Below, in pieces: positions 27,046-36,851 of a stretch of 64,000 bases of DNA. The notes under the pieces were generated by a model, which had not been told where the DNA came from, did no database searches, and saw only the letters and a list, made by a program, of their open reading frames with translations. Each line of letters opens with the position of its first letter. Position 1 is the first letter of the stretch. The translations under genes were made by a program, and so were the position numbers. The stretch is from an uncultured Flavobacteriaceae bacterium. GTDB lineage: Bacteria > Bacteroidota > Bacteroidia > Flavobacteriales > Flavobacteriaceae. Location of the stretch: contig CANNAN010000011.1 of NCBI GenBank assembly GCA_947502635.1, positions 1 to 64,000 on the forward strand. The letters are read 5' to 3'.

Positions 27046-29128
27046 GATTATACTATATCTTTTCCTGGCTGGGTTTTTTTTAAACTCGGGTTATGCACAG
27101 CAATCCATAGGTGATGATGATCCTGCGATTATGGTTAGGGCGCGGGTTATTAACAATACCGTTAAGTTGAGATGGGCTCCTAATACCCCAACACTATGGA
27201 AATACACCAATCAATATGGCTATTACATTGAAAGACATACCATTTTACGTGGTGATGTCATACTGGAACCAAGAGTGATAAAACGTCTTAATAATACGCC
27301 TATTAAACCCAGACCGATGATGGAATGGGAGTCCTTCACAGAGCAAAATGATATGGCAGCCATAGCGGCGCAAGCACTCTATGGAGAAGATTTCGAGGTC
27401 GATATGCAAGAAGGAGGCAACCCAATGATGCAGATTCTTAATCAAGCACAGATATTGGAACAACGGTTTGCCTTTGCATTATATGCTGCGGATCTGGATT
27501 ATGACGTTGCAGCGTTTTCTGGACTTGCATTCGAAGATGCTTCACTGATATCAAACGAAAAATACCTGTATAAAATTATTCCTGCGATTCCTGCAGAGAA
27601 ATTAGATGTAAAATCGGGCGCCGCGTATATAGGGCTGTCTGATGTAAAGAGTTTACCGAAACCACAAGAATTTGTAGGTGTTTTTAAAGACCATAATGTT
27701 TTACTGACTTGGAACTATAAAATCTTAGAATCGCAATATAATAGCTACATTTTAGAGCGCTCTTCAGATTTTGGGAGTACTTTTCAAAAAGTTTCCAACG
27801 AACCACTAACACCTTTAAGTGATCCCGAAATTCAAAATACAGGACGCATGGTCTACATGGATAGTCTTCCACAAAATAATAAGGAATATCAATATCGTAT
27901 TAAAGGCATTTCACCATTTGGAGAAATAGGTCCTGCTTCAGTATTGGTAAAAGGCATGGGTAAAAAAGGACAATATCACAACCCAGCTATTGTTAATACG
28001 TCTTTATCTGAAAATCAAACAAGTGCTGTGATTTCCTGGGAATTTCTTGAAGAAGGTATGGAAGGTTTGTCTCATTTTGAAGTGGTAAGGGCAGATGAGG
28101 TAAAAGGTCATTTTGTGACTGTGGTTTCTAAGATTGACAAAAATTTACGCTCAGTCACGATTTCCAATATACAGTCTATTAATTATTATAGCGTGGCTGC
28201 TGTGGGGCTGGATGGTTCTAAACGACATTCTTTCCCCGCTATGGTACAGCCAGATGATGCCATACCGCCATCGGACCCTAGAGGATTGACTGGTAAGATC
28301 GATTCTACAGGGGTGGTCACTTTACAATGGACTAAGAATTTAGAGTCCGATCTATTAGGGTACCGGGTTTTTAGAGCCAATCTTAATGGTGAAGAGTTTA
28401 CACAGATTACATTCAAGCCCATTTCCCAAAGCACAATTACAGATACCATTCCCATAAAAACATTGGTGAAAAAGGTGTATTATAAGGTACAGGCATTTGA
28501 TACGCACTACAACCCCTCAGGTTTTTCAGAAATACTTGAACTTAAGCGTCCAGATATTATACCGCCTACACCACCTGTATTTACCAAATTTAAAACCGAA
28601 GATGGAAAGGTGCTTCTCAATTGGATATCCAGCAGCAGTGAAGATGCTTTAAAAACTTTAGTCTACCGAAAAGAAAGGGGTATGGCAGAAGATTGGCAAT
28701 TAATAGCAGATAAGGATATTTCGATTAAATCACACACAGATACTTCTGTAAAAGAAAGTACCGACTATTTGTATACCTTATTAACAATGGATGCATCTGG
28801 TCTGGAATCGGAACCTATAACCCCCGTAAGCATTTCAATACCTGCCAGTAAAGTTAAACCAGAAATTAACCGTTTTACGGCAATAGCAAACAGAGAACTA
28901 CAGCATATTCTTCTAAGTTGGAGTTATAGAGAAAAAGGGGTTACTGAGATGCAGCTTTTTAAAGCAAAAGAAGGAGAACAACCTACTTTGTACAGGGTTT
29001 TCGAAAACAATGAAAAACAATATCAAGACAACGATTTATTAATAAACACCAGCTATATGTATTTGTTACAGGCTGTTTTCGATAATGGTAGTCGATCAAA
29101 AATCATCAAAAAAGAAATTAAATATTAA
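27035..29128 (+). CDS. Exported fibronectin type III repeat protein
   Basis: 697 aa from the ATG at 27035, which overlaps the end of the preceding gene by 11 bases (translational coupling). It is followed by a clear signal peptide (MKTKIILYLFLAGFFLNSGYAQ). The longer open frame starting at 26936 would bury that peptide and is rejected. The first 200 residues are beta-rich with Trp/Tyr-containing strands (VKLRWAPNTPTLWKY). From about residue 215 there are four or five Fn3-like domains; the clearest run PPSDPRGLTGKIDSTGVVTL and PTPPVFTKFKTEDGKVLLNW. No sorting tail or lipobox is seen, so it is probably periplasmic or held by a partner. Fn3 modules here are expected to serve protein-protein binding between the giant protein upstream and the SprB-type adhesin downstream. 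Confidence 0.8.
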   Translation: MKTKIILYLFLAGFFLNSGYAQQSIGDDDPAIMVRARVINNTVKLRWAPNTPTLWKYTNQYGYYIERHTILRGDVILEPRVIKRLNNTPIKPRPMMEWESFTEQNDMAAIAAQALYGEDFEVDMQEGGNPMMQILNQAQILEQRFAFALYAADLDYDVAAFSGLAFEDASLISNEKYLYKIIPAIPAEKLDVKSGAAYIGLSDVKSLPKPQEFVGVFKDHNVLLTWNYKILESQYNSYILERSSDFGSTFQKVSNEPLTPLSDPEIQNTGRMVYMDSLPQNNKEYQYRIKGISPFGEIGPASVLVKGMGKKGQYHNPAIVNTSLSENQTSAVISWEFLEEGMEGLSHFEVVRADEVKGHFVTVVSKIDKNLRSVTISNIQSINYYSVAAVGLDGSKRHSFPAMVQPDDAIPPSDPRGLTGKIDSTGVVTLQWTKNLESDLLGYRVFRANLNGEEFTQITFKPISQSTITDTIPIKTLVKKVYYKVQAFDTHYNPSGFSEILELKRPDIIPPTPPVFTKFKTEDGKVLLNWISSSSEDALKTLVYRKERGMAEDWQLIADKDISIKSHTDTSVKESTDYLYTLLTMDASGLESEPITPVSISIPASKVKPEINRFTAIANRELQHILLSWSYREKGVTEMQLFKAKEGEQPTLYRVFENNEKQYQDNDLLINTSYMYLLQAVFDNGSRSKIIKKEIKY

Positions 29129-29138
29129 AGTATTAAGT

Positions 29139-32100
29139 ATGAAAAATTTTACTCTAATGTTCTTGGTACTATTTTGTTTAGTGGACTATGGTTTTTCACA
29201 ACAACATGGCAACGATAGAGAATACGTTTTATATGTTAATGGTAAAATAGGTGCAGGAAGTGACACTTGTAGTACTCACGGGCTTCAGGATATTATAATA
29301 ACTCTGGCATCTGGTAGAACAGAAACTATATTTGGGTTTGATTCTACTAATCAGCGATACTCTAATAGAACGTTCATTTGTGCTCCATTCACGTTTTCAT
29401 ATAGCAATAGACCAGTTTCAATTAGATTTCATTCCAAAGCAAGAAGAAGTAATTGGAATGGATGTCGTAGGTTATTGAGAAAAGACGAAGGTTTAACGAC
29501 TTATAGAATAAATAATTATGATTGTTATTTTAGGAGAATTGTAAATTCAGACGGAGGAGGTGTTCGGGCAAATACTTTGTTTCCAGGGCATGGGAATGAC
29601 GATCAAAACTGGGTTGAGATTAGAATAGTTCCAAAACCATCCATTGGTTTTGCAGATGGGACTTCAAGTAATGCGATACAAAATGTCTGTTCTTCAGATA
29701 GTTTTGAAATTCAGGCTGGTCGCGGGTATTCTAACCCTTCAAGTGCATATAATTGGGAATTTTTGGACCATATTAACACTGTAACTGAACGACATCCTGA
29801 TCTCCTAAATTTGGAAAGGAGGGTTTCAGATGTAGTAGGTGAGCTTAATACTTGTCAGAATTCATATACCGGAAGAAATTGCTATGGACTTCATCTTGCC
29901 TTGCGTCAAGCTCAGCAAGATACCAGCAATTATTCAGGACCTCGATTCACACAAGTACCTGTTTGGCGACGAATTACAAGTAAGGACGGCCAATCCAATA
30001 TTAGATTAAGCTCAACCGATTTGTATTCCAATGCTAATGATCGTAATGAGTTGGTAGGGCAGACTGTACAGGTAAGAATCAATCCAACCTGCTATGATCG
30101 TGTCCCGGAATCCAATGTTTTAAGTTTTAGATTCCTCCCCGATGCTCCTTCAGTTTCAGGGCCACCAGTTGTAACACCGCCTTCCTGTTCTTATGGTGAG
30201 TTTAACCGTATTGGTATTCCATTTGCAGGAGGTATAGCTTCTAATCAAAAAATTTCCATATCGCTAAGGCGATTGGCAGTTGGTCAATCTCCTTACTCAA
30301 ATAGCAATTCTGCTCAAAGTCTAGGTATTACAAATCAGGACTTTAATAGTAGCGTCAACCAAAGATATCCCAATGAGTATAAAAACGTAGTTAATATAAG
30401 AAATTCAAACCTTACATCGGGCTCGTACAACTGGAATTTAAATGCCTCTAGTGATCCAGACCAATTTATAGAGGGGGATTATGCCCTCATTGTTACGTCT
30501 TACGAAACTAGTGATACTGGTAATAATAACCCTTCATGTCTGCCTAGATACTACTTTTTTCAAGTAACTGCACCTCCAGCTTTAGATTGGACCGTTACCA
30601 ATATTACCCACCAAAGGTGTTATGGTGTGAGCGATGGAAGCTTTCAAATACGAGTAAATGGGGGTCGAGCGCCTTATCGTTATCGTATTAATGGAGGACG
30701 TTGGGTTAATTTCCCAGGAAGGAGTAATAGGGTTACAGTAAACGGTTTAGCCCCCAGGTCGGGGTCGAGTGCTCATCGGGTAGAGGTGGTTGATGCTAAT
30801 GGTTGTGGACAACGTACGAACCCCAGAGCCTCTAATAGAACCGTTAATGTTCGTATAAACAGAATCTCTAGTCCAATGACTCATAATGTTCCTCCTGACA
30901 GAATACAACACCCTGTAAGAGCGGGCTCCGATACTGGCGTTATAGAAGTGGCCTCTATAAATGGAGGAACGCCGTCTGGAAGTTTTGGGTATAGATATAC
31001 GGTTTATCGCAATGGTATTAGTTATTCTCGTTATCGAAACCAGACCTCTAGAGGGAATATCATTTTACGAGATTTAATGGCTGGTACATATACTATAAGA
31101 TATAGTGATGCTAACGGTTGCGTAAGAACTTTGCCTCTTGCAGTACTTAGGGATCCGCGCCCCATAAGTTTCGATATAGAAACGACATCGGCGTCTTGCA
31201 ATCGAATCGATAATGGTAGTATAAGAGTGACTAATATAAGAGGTACTGCTGGTCCTTATACCTTTACCTGGTATCAAAACGGCTCTGTACTTGCCAGAGA
31301 GACAACAAGTTCCTTAACAAGGGGAACGGGAACAGGATTTTCGGTAGAAGTCACTTCTGCATCTGGGTATGGAAGAAGGAATAATTTGTCTATTGGGGTA
31401 TTACCAGCGATCCAGATCGCAAACGTTAATGTGTCCACCTTGCTATGCTATAATAGCACCGCTACAGCAACGATCACCGCTAGAGGAGGTTCGGGTAATT
31501 ATGAATATGGGATCTGGAACGGGAATGCCACCGTTTGGCAGGGATCTAATCGAATATCGGTCTCTTATTCATCTACGGGATACCGCTTTGCCGTTAGGGA
31601 TGTTGCAGCTAGAGCTTGTGTTTCAGAACCCAGTGCCGTCTATAATTTGGATCGCCCCGATGAACTTTACATACGTTCTAACAATGTAACAAACAATACG
31701 GTGTTTGGAGGTAATACAGGTCGTATAAACATAGAGGTCGCAGGAGGTACTGGAAGTTACCGTTACCAATGGACTAAAGAAAACAATGTAGCATTTAATT
31801 CCACGAACCAGAATATTTCCAATCTAGAAGCAGGTCAGTATACCGTAAGGGTTTTTGACGACAATAACTGTTCTATTGAAGAACGTTTTGAAGTAACAGA
31901 ACCAGAAAGGTTAGGGGCTACAATCAATATCACTACGGCTATTCCCTGTTCTGGTCGAACTGGTGCGCTTAGTGCAGTGGCTCGTGGTGGTTTATTGGAT
32001 TTAAATGGTCAATATCGCTACCAATGGTTTGTGATGGAAAATGGTGTGTTTCGCCCAATAGATGGAGAAACAGCAGCAACTATAGGAAATTTACCATTGG

Positions 32101-35100
32101 GAACGTACCAAGTACAAGTTTGGGATGATTATACTAATACGGTCATTGCGCAAACCCTTACCGAACCAGATTTGTTAGCCTTATCGTTGTCTAAGACAGG
32201 TATTAGCTGTTTTAGTGGTGATGATGGTACAATTGCATTATCGCCACGAGGCGGTACCGCACCTTATTTTTATTCACTGGATGGTAACAGCTTTTCTCCT
32301 ATCGCAGGTTTGATCAATAATACGATTACAGGATTGACAAGACAAACATATAATGTTTGGCTTAGAGACGATAATGGTTGTGAGATAGCTAATCCAGTAG
32401 GTATTGCATTAGAACAACCAGAAGCTATTAGTGTAGAATTGGTCAACAACCAACCAGCAACTACCGTTGGGGGTACTAATGGAGCCTTGGACATATCGGT
32501 ATCTCTAGGTGTATCGCCTTATACATATTCTTGGAGTTTGGTAGGAAACTCTTCCTTTACTGCTACAACAGAAGACATCTCAGGATTATCGACAGGAATT
32601 TATACGGTTACTGTTACAGACAGTAATAATTGTAGTGTACAGTCTAATTTTGAGGTTTTAGAACCTGGACCCCTTGAAATCAATTTCGAAAATTATTTAC
32701 CCATTCTTTGCTATGGTGATGAGGATATTGAGTTAACAGTTGAGGTGGAAGGAGGTTATCCAATTAATGCTACTCTAGAAGATTTTGAGTTTAGGTGGTA
32801 TAGGATAGAAGGCAGCACAGCACATTTAATGGCCAGTGGTAATGGCTTGGTAAAGATGCCTGATCTTGGTGCTGGTTTATATAGGGTAGAAATAGAAGAT
32901 ATTGAAGGCACAACGGCTGAAACATCCATTGAACTTAAACAGCCAGATGAATTGATAGTTACTTTAGATGGTGATCCCACACAGGTGTTATGCCATGGAG
33001 AATCTACTGGTGCTGTTAACATAATGGTTACTGGAGGGCCAGTAGACCCTGATACAGGAGAGCTTTTACCGTATACCTATAGGTGGTCCAAAGTAGAAGA
33101 TTCAGAATATGTGGCCATCACAGAAGACCTGCGAGATATTAGTACAGGAACTTATGAAGTGGTAGTGGTTGATGATAATCTGTGTACGGCCTCTCTGCCA
33201 GAAGTTGTGGTCATTACTGAGCCAGTGGCTTCTTTGGAAATTATTAATGTGCAGGCCACTAACCTTTCAGGATATCAAACCGCTAATGGAAGTATATCGT
33301 TAGAAGTGACTGGCGGAACAGAGCCTTATACATATTCATGGATTAATAGAAATGATGTAGTTTATTCGTCAGATATAGAGGATATTAATGATCTAAGTAT
33401 TGGTGTTTATGAGCTTTTAGTAACCGATGCAAATGGCTGTACGGAATCTCTGGTTCAGACAATTACAGAACCTGAAGAACTATTAATAAATATAGCCCCA
33501 TTAACTGATGCTGAGGGGATTCAATGCTATGATGAGGAAACGGTAATGCCTTTAACTACTAATGGCAGAGGAGGCGTAGGATTATATACTTACCAGTGGT
33601 TTGAGGAAAATAATCTGGCTGTTATTATTTCTACTGAAAGTGATTCAGGATTGGTAGGGGAAGGAGTCTATATTGTGGTAGTTACCGATGAGAATGGTAA
33701 TTTGGCTAGTGATATGTATGAAGTGACTCAGCCTGATAAACTATCTCTTTTAGAAGATGTTACCCATTTGCTATGCTATAATGGTACTGATGGTAGAATC
33801 GATATTACTGTTTTGGGAGGAGTGCCCCCATACGAATATAGTTGGAGTAATGGTGAGCAAACAGAAGATATCAGTGATCTTAGGACAGGAACATATGCCA
33901 TAGTCGTTACCGATGCTAATTTTTGCGAGGTAAGAGCCGAAATTGAGGTAGAACAGCCAACCAGATTGTTTGTAGACATTGATCGTCAATATCCTTCTTC
34001 TAGTACTATTAGAGACGGAAGGGTTATTGCTGAAGTAAGAGGTGGTGTTAGCCCATATCAATATCAGTGGTATGATGGAGCAGGAATTTTATTGCCATTT
34101 ACTACAGACAGGCTGAATAATATAGGGCCAGAGAAGTATGCATTGACCATTACCGATGCCAATGGTTGTCAAGTGATTATAACGGATATCGATTTATTCG
34201 AGCCACCTGCTTTAGAAGTGGTAATTGAACGGCAAAGTGTCATTTCTTGTCAGGGAAATACCGAAACTGGTAGTATTGTAGCTATTGTAGAAGGTGGTGT
34301 ACCATTTAGCTCAAGACTTGAATATGAATACCGTTGGTATAATGCTACCAATAACCAACCATTGGGAACAAACAGCCCAGTTTTATCTAGGGTTGGAGCA
34401 GGGATATACTATGTGTCGATTATCGATGCTATTGGATCTACAGTTCAAAGTGAACTTTTCGAATTAGAAGAACCAGATAGGTTAGTTGTTCGTTTTGAAA
34501 CGGACTATGTTAATTGTGGAGATGAGGAAGATTGGACGATTAGTGCTTTGGTTGATGGGGGGACACCTCCTTACCGATACCAATGGAATACAGGTGTTGG
34601 TAGCCCTCAGTTGGAAGGGATATTTGCAGGCACTTATAGTGTTTCTATAACAGATTCCAGAGGCTGTATTACAGAAGGCGAGGTAACAGTGACTGTCCCT
34701 GAGCAGTTAAGTTTAACCTACAGCACCACTATACCCGTTTGTTATGGAGGATGCAGCGGGGGCATTGTCCTAGATGTTATAGGAGGAGTGCCACCTTACA
34801 ACTATGTGTGGAACACAGGTATGACTGAAAAAGATTTAAGCAATATTTGTGCTGGAGATTATGAGGTAATCATAACAGATTCAAAAGGGTGTCAGATTAC
34901 CCAGCAAATCACAATAAATAACCCTGAGCAGTTAATTGTAAACTTAGGAGAAGATATTACACTTTGTGTAGATCAGACCACAGTTTTAGACGCAAGTATT
35001 AGAGATGCAGGAGCTACCTATCAATGGAGTGCCACTAACGGCTTTACTAGCAATAGCCCAATAATAGACGTTTCTGATCCAGGTATTTATGATGTATTGG

Positions 35101-35711
35101 TAATCAGTTCGGAAGGTTGTGAAGCTACTGGGAGTATTTTTATAGAAAGTAGCAATGATGTCATTGAGGCAGAGTTTGTTGCTTCGACCCAAGTGTTTGT
35201 TGGAGAGAAATTTGTAGTAGTAAATATAAGTGACCCAATTGCAGATCAGGTAGAATGGATTTTCCCAGAACAGGCACAGGTTTCTTTTGAGGATAATAAC
35301 TATGCAGAGTTTACTATTGATACTCCTGGAGAATATGAAATCTCGATGTTTATAGAAAGGGGGCTATGTACGGACATACGTACCAAAAGTGTTGTCGTTG
35401 TGGAAAGGGAGTATGATGAGGAAGTAGAAACAGGCAAAGGGCAGGGGGTCGTGTCCAAATTTGAATTTAGACTTTACCCTAATCCTACATCTGATGGTAG
35501 GTTCAGTGTGGATGTTACATTAAAGGAAGTACTTCCTATAAGCATCAAAGTTTTTGATATGGTGAACAATCATCAGGTAGTTTATGACAGTCAGCAGGGC
35601 AGTGACCATTACGTAAGGGAATATGATCTGTCTGGGTTACCCACAGGAATGTATTTTGTTCTTTTAGAGACTCAGGGACAAAGTCAGGTTAGAAAATTAG
35701 TGAAAGAATAA
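29139..35711 (+). CDS. Giant SprB-repeat surface protein with T9SS type A sorting domain
   Basis: 2190 aa from 29139, which gives a signal peptide (FTLMFLVLFCLVDYGFSQ); the upstream in-frame ATG at 29085 lies inside the previous gene. The N-terminal 490 residues are unique. About 16 tandem SprB-type repeats of 75-100 residues follow at about residues 490-1920, each with the pattern C-x-G-x-x-x-G-x-I-x-V-x-V-x-GG-x-x-P-Y-x-Y-x-W ending in V-x-D-x-x-x-C (for example GGVPPYEYSWSNGEQTEDIS). Next come an Ig-like module (LGEDITLCVDQTTVLDASI) and a PKD-like module. The last 80 residues are a T9SS type A sorting domain (FRLYPNPTSDGRFSV to TQGQSQVRKLVKE), which directs export by the PorU-type machinery to the cell surface. 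SprB repeats occur in the gliding adhesin of flavobacteria. This protein closes the six-gene island and is the only member with a visible sorting signal. Confidence 0.9.
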   Translation: MKNFTLMFLVLFCLVDYGFSQQHGNDREYVLYVNGKIGAGSDTCSTHGLQDIIITLASGRTETIFGFDSTNQRYSNRTFICAPFTFSYSNRPVSIRFHSKARRSNWNGCRRLLRKDEGLTTYRINNYDCYFRRIVNSDGGGVRANTLFPGHGNDDQNWVEIRIVPKPSIGFADGTSSNAIQNVCSSDSFEIQAGRGYSNPSSAYNWEFLDHINTVTERHPDLLNLERRVSDVVGELNTCQNSYTGRNCYGLHLALRQAQQDTSNYSGPRFTQVPVWRRITSKDGQSNIRLSSTDLYSNANDRNELVGQTVQVRINPTCYDRVPESNVLSFRFLPDAPSVSGPPVVTPPSCSYGEFNRIGIPFAGGIASNQKISISLRRLAVGQSPYSNSNSAQSLGITNQDFNSSVNQRYPNEYKNVVNIRNSNLTSGSYNWNLNASSDPDQFIEGDYALIVTSYETSDTGNNNPSCLPRYYFFQVTAPPALDWTVTNITHQRCYGVSDGSFQIRVNGGRAPYRYRINGGRWVNFPGRSNRVTVNGLAPRSGSSAHRVEVVDANGCGQRTNPRASNRTVNVRINRISSPMTHNVPPDRIQHPVRAGSDTGVIEVASINGGTPSGSFGYRYTVYRNGISYSRYRNQTSRGNIILRDLMAGTYTIRYSDANGCVRTLPLAVLRDPRPISFDIETTSASCNRIDNGSIRVTNIRGTAGPYTFTWYQNGSVLARETTSSLTRGTGTGFSVEVTSASGYGRRNNLSIGVLPAIQIANVNVSTLLCYNSTATATITARGGSGNYEYGIWNGNATVWQGSNRISVSYSSTGYRFAVRDVAARACVSEPSAVYNLDRPDELYIRSNNVTNNTVFGGNTGRINIEVAGGTGSYRYQWTKENNVAFNSTNQNISNLEAGQYTVRVFDDNNCSIEERFEVTEPERLGATINITTAIPCSGRTGALSAVARGGLLDLNGQYRYQWFVMENGVFRPIDGETAATIGNLPLGTYQVQVWDDYTNTVIAQTLTEPDLLALSLSKTGISCFSGDDGTIALSPRGGTAPYFYSLDGNSFSPIAGLINNTITGLTRQTYNVWLRDDNGCEIANPVGIALEQPEAISVELVNNQPATTVGGTNGALDISVSLGVSPYTYSWSLVGNSSFTATTEDISGLSTGIYTVTVTDSNNCSVQSNFEVLEPGPLEINFENYLPILCYGDEDIELTVEVEGGYPINATLEDFEFRWYRIEGSTAHLMASGNGLVKMPDLGAGLYRVEIEDIEGTTAETSIELKQPDELIVTLDGDPTQVLCHGESTGAVNIMVTGGPVDPDTGELLPYTYRWSKVEDSEYVAITEDLRDISTGTYEVVVVDDNLCTASLPEVVVITEPVASLEIINVQATNLSGYQTANGSISLEVTGGTEPYTYSWINRNDVVYSSDIEDINDLSIGVYELLVTDANGCTESLVQTITEPEELLINIAPLTDAEGIQCYDEETVMPLTTNGRGGVGLYTYQWFEENNLAVIISTESDSGLVGEGVYIVVVTDENGNLASDMYEVTQPDKLSLLEDVTHLLCYNGTDGRIDITVLGGVPPYEYSWSNGEQTEDISDLRTGTYAIVVTDANFCEVRAEIEVEQPTRLFVDIDRQYPSSSTIRDGRVIAEVRGGVSPYQYQWYDGAGILLPFTTDRLNNIGPEKYALTITDANGCQVIITDIDLFEPPALEVVIERQSVISCQGNTETGSIVAIVEGGVPFSSRLEYEYRWYNATNNQPLGTNSPVLSRVGAGIYYVSIIDAIGSTVQSELFELEEPDRLVVRFETDYVNCGDEEDWTISALVDGGTPPYRYQWNTGVGSPQLEGIFAGTYSVSITDSRGCITEGEVTVTVPEQLSLTYSTTIPVCYGGCSGGIVLDVIGGVPPYNYVWNTGMTEKDLSNICAGDYEVIITDSKGCQITQQITINNPEQLIVNLGEDITLCVDQTTVLDASIRDAGATYQWSATNGFTSNSPIIDVSDPGIYDVLVISSEGCEATGSIFIESSNDVIEAEFVASTQVFVGEKFVVVNISDPIADQVEWIFPEQAQVSFEDNNYAEFTIDTPGEYEISMFIERGLCTDIRTKSVVVVEREYDEEVETGKGQGVVSKFEFRLYPNPTSDGRFSVDVTLKEVLPISIKVFDMVNNHQVVYDSQQGSDHYVREYDLSGLPTGMYFVLLETQGQSQVRKLVKE

Positions 35712-35736
35712 CCATTTTATATAGAAATATAATAAA

Positions 35737-35807
35737 TGTGTAATGAACAAAACTTAAACAACAGTAAAACATGATTGTATGTCAGATTAAGTTTTGTTTA
35801 TTACACA
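35737..35807. repeat. Long inverted repeat after the adhesin gene
   Basis: About 21 bases at 35737-35757 pair with 35787-35807 with a single G-T mismatch, around a 29-base loop (core arm AATGAACAAAACTTAA). It lies 26 bases after the stop of the adhesin gene. There is no strong T-run, only CCTTTT after the second arm, so it may be a terminator, an RNA stabiliser, or the scar of a mobile element. It closes the island. Confidence 0.7.
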
Positions 35808-35850
35808 CCTTTTCGGCAATCTCCTATTTTAATATAACCTTAAAAAACAC

Positions 35851-36030
35851 TTAAAATTCATCACTAAAACTATGATCATCTGGTTTTATAGTTAAAATGA
35901 AACGAGGGAAACTTGTACCGAACGTAATCGAAGTATATTCTATGGTTTTGTCTCGAAGATAGTTCGTTTCAAGAAATTCTTTTATTTCCGAAAAATAAGC
36001 CCTTTTAATACTATTTGAAATCGAGTTTGG
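35851..36030 (-). pseudogene. Possible 3' remnant of an unknown gene
   Basis: On the minus strand 59 codons are open from just after a stop at 36031-36033 to a TAA at 35851-35853. No ATG is present. The peptide has coding-like composition (KRAYFSEIKEFLETNYLR followed by FGTSFPRFILTIKPDD). No family recognised. It could be the last part of a gene lost by deletion. Apart from this and the inverted repeat, the 409 bases between the adhesin gene and 36121 hold nothing I can support. Confidence 0.3.
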
Positions 36031-36120
36031 TTATTTTTAAATTTATGTAAGGATATAATACTTCTAAGACTAATTGATAATCATTTATTAAATTCAATTT
36101 ATTTAGTTATTTTAGTATCC

Positions 36121-36615
36121 ATGGATATAATTATTGAATCTACCCTTCATACATTAAAAAAATCTCAGTATTTATTAGATAATTTAGATGATGATATACT
36201 AAGCAATACCTCGGTATCTCCATATAATTCAAGTATTGGCTCTCATTTAAGGCATATTTTGGATTTTTATGATTGTATTTTGAATGTAAAGGATGCTTGT
36301 ATTGATTTAACAGCTAGAAGAAGAGACCATAAAATTGAAACTTGCTGTGATTCAGCTAAAGATTATTTATTAAGTTTAATGGAGAAGCTGAGTTGTTTAG
36401 ATGGGGATCTTGATAAAACAGTTCAGGTAACTGATGATTTAGGCCTAGGAAAAATAGAAATACTATATACTTTAGCGGCTTTACTTGCTCAAGCTAATAG
36501 CCATACTATACACCATTACGCCATAATAAATTATATATTAGATAGTCTGGGTATTATAATGGATGATAATGATTTTGGTTATAATCCAACAACTCCAAAA
36601 GAGACGACGTATTAA
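36121..36615 (+). CDS. DinB-like four-helix-bundle protein
   Basis: 164 aa, predicted all-helical cytoplasmic protein of the DinB/YfiT superfamily. The metal-binding histidine pattern is visible: a His in SHLRHILDFYD near residue 42-45 and the pair in ANSHTIHHYAIINYIL near 126-131. Family members include thiol-dependent transferases (for example bacillithiol S-transferases) and many uncharacterised proteins, so no reaction can be assigned. The gene is convergent with the DUF6095 gene, only 2 bases apart. Confidence 0.75.
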   Translation: MDIIIESTLHTLKKSQYLLDNLDDDILSNTSVSPYNSSIGSHLRHILDFYDCILNVKDACIDLTARRRDHKIETCCDSAKDYLLSLMEKLSCLDGDLDKTVQVTDDLGLGKIEILYTLAALLAQANSHTIHHYAIINYILDSLGIIMDDNDFGYNPTTPKETTY

Positions 36616-36617
36616 TA

Positions 36618-36851
36618 TTATTTTTTAAACATACTGTCTAATATCGTGTTTAGACCTTTAAAAGCTAAATATATAGCTAAGCCACAAACAAAAATTGCTA
36701 CAATTAGGATAGGAATGTAGAGAGGCTTTTCCTGATTACTAAAAGCAATATGAATAAGAAGGGGACCTAAAAACATAGCTCCTAAAGAATATCCCATCAT
36801 TTTTAATCCTTTTACAAGAACTTCTTTATTGGTTTTTTTAGTTTCCATCAT
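36618..36851 (-). CDS. DUF6095 small membrane protein
   Basis: 77 aa with two transmembrane helices, at about 17-33 (GYSLGAMFLGPLLIHIAF) and 43-65 (YIPILIVAIFVCGLAIYLAF). It matches the short flavobacterial family DUF6095, which has no known function. Its start codon lies inside the last codons of murQ (14-base overlap; the second Met at 36848 is equally possible), so it is translated with murQ. Confidence 0.8.
   Translation of the reverse strand: MMETKKTNKEVLVKGLKMMGYSLGAMFLGPLLIHIAFSNQEKPLYIPILIVAIFVCGLAIYLAFKGLNTILDSMFKK

Noticed and set aside
29085-29138. Earlier start for the SprB-repeat protein
   Set aside because: It overlaps the end of the Fn3 gene and precedes a clear signal peptide starting at 29139.
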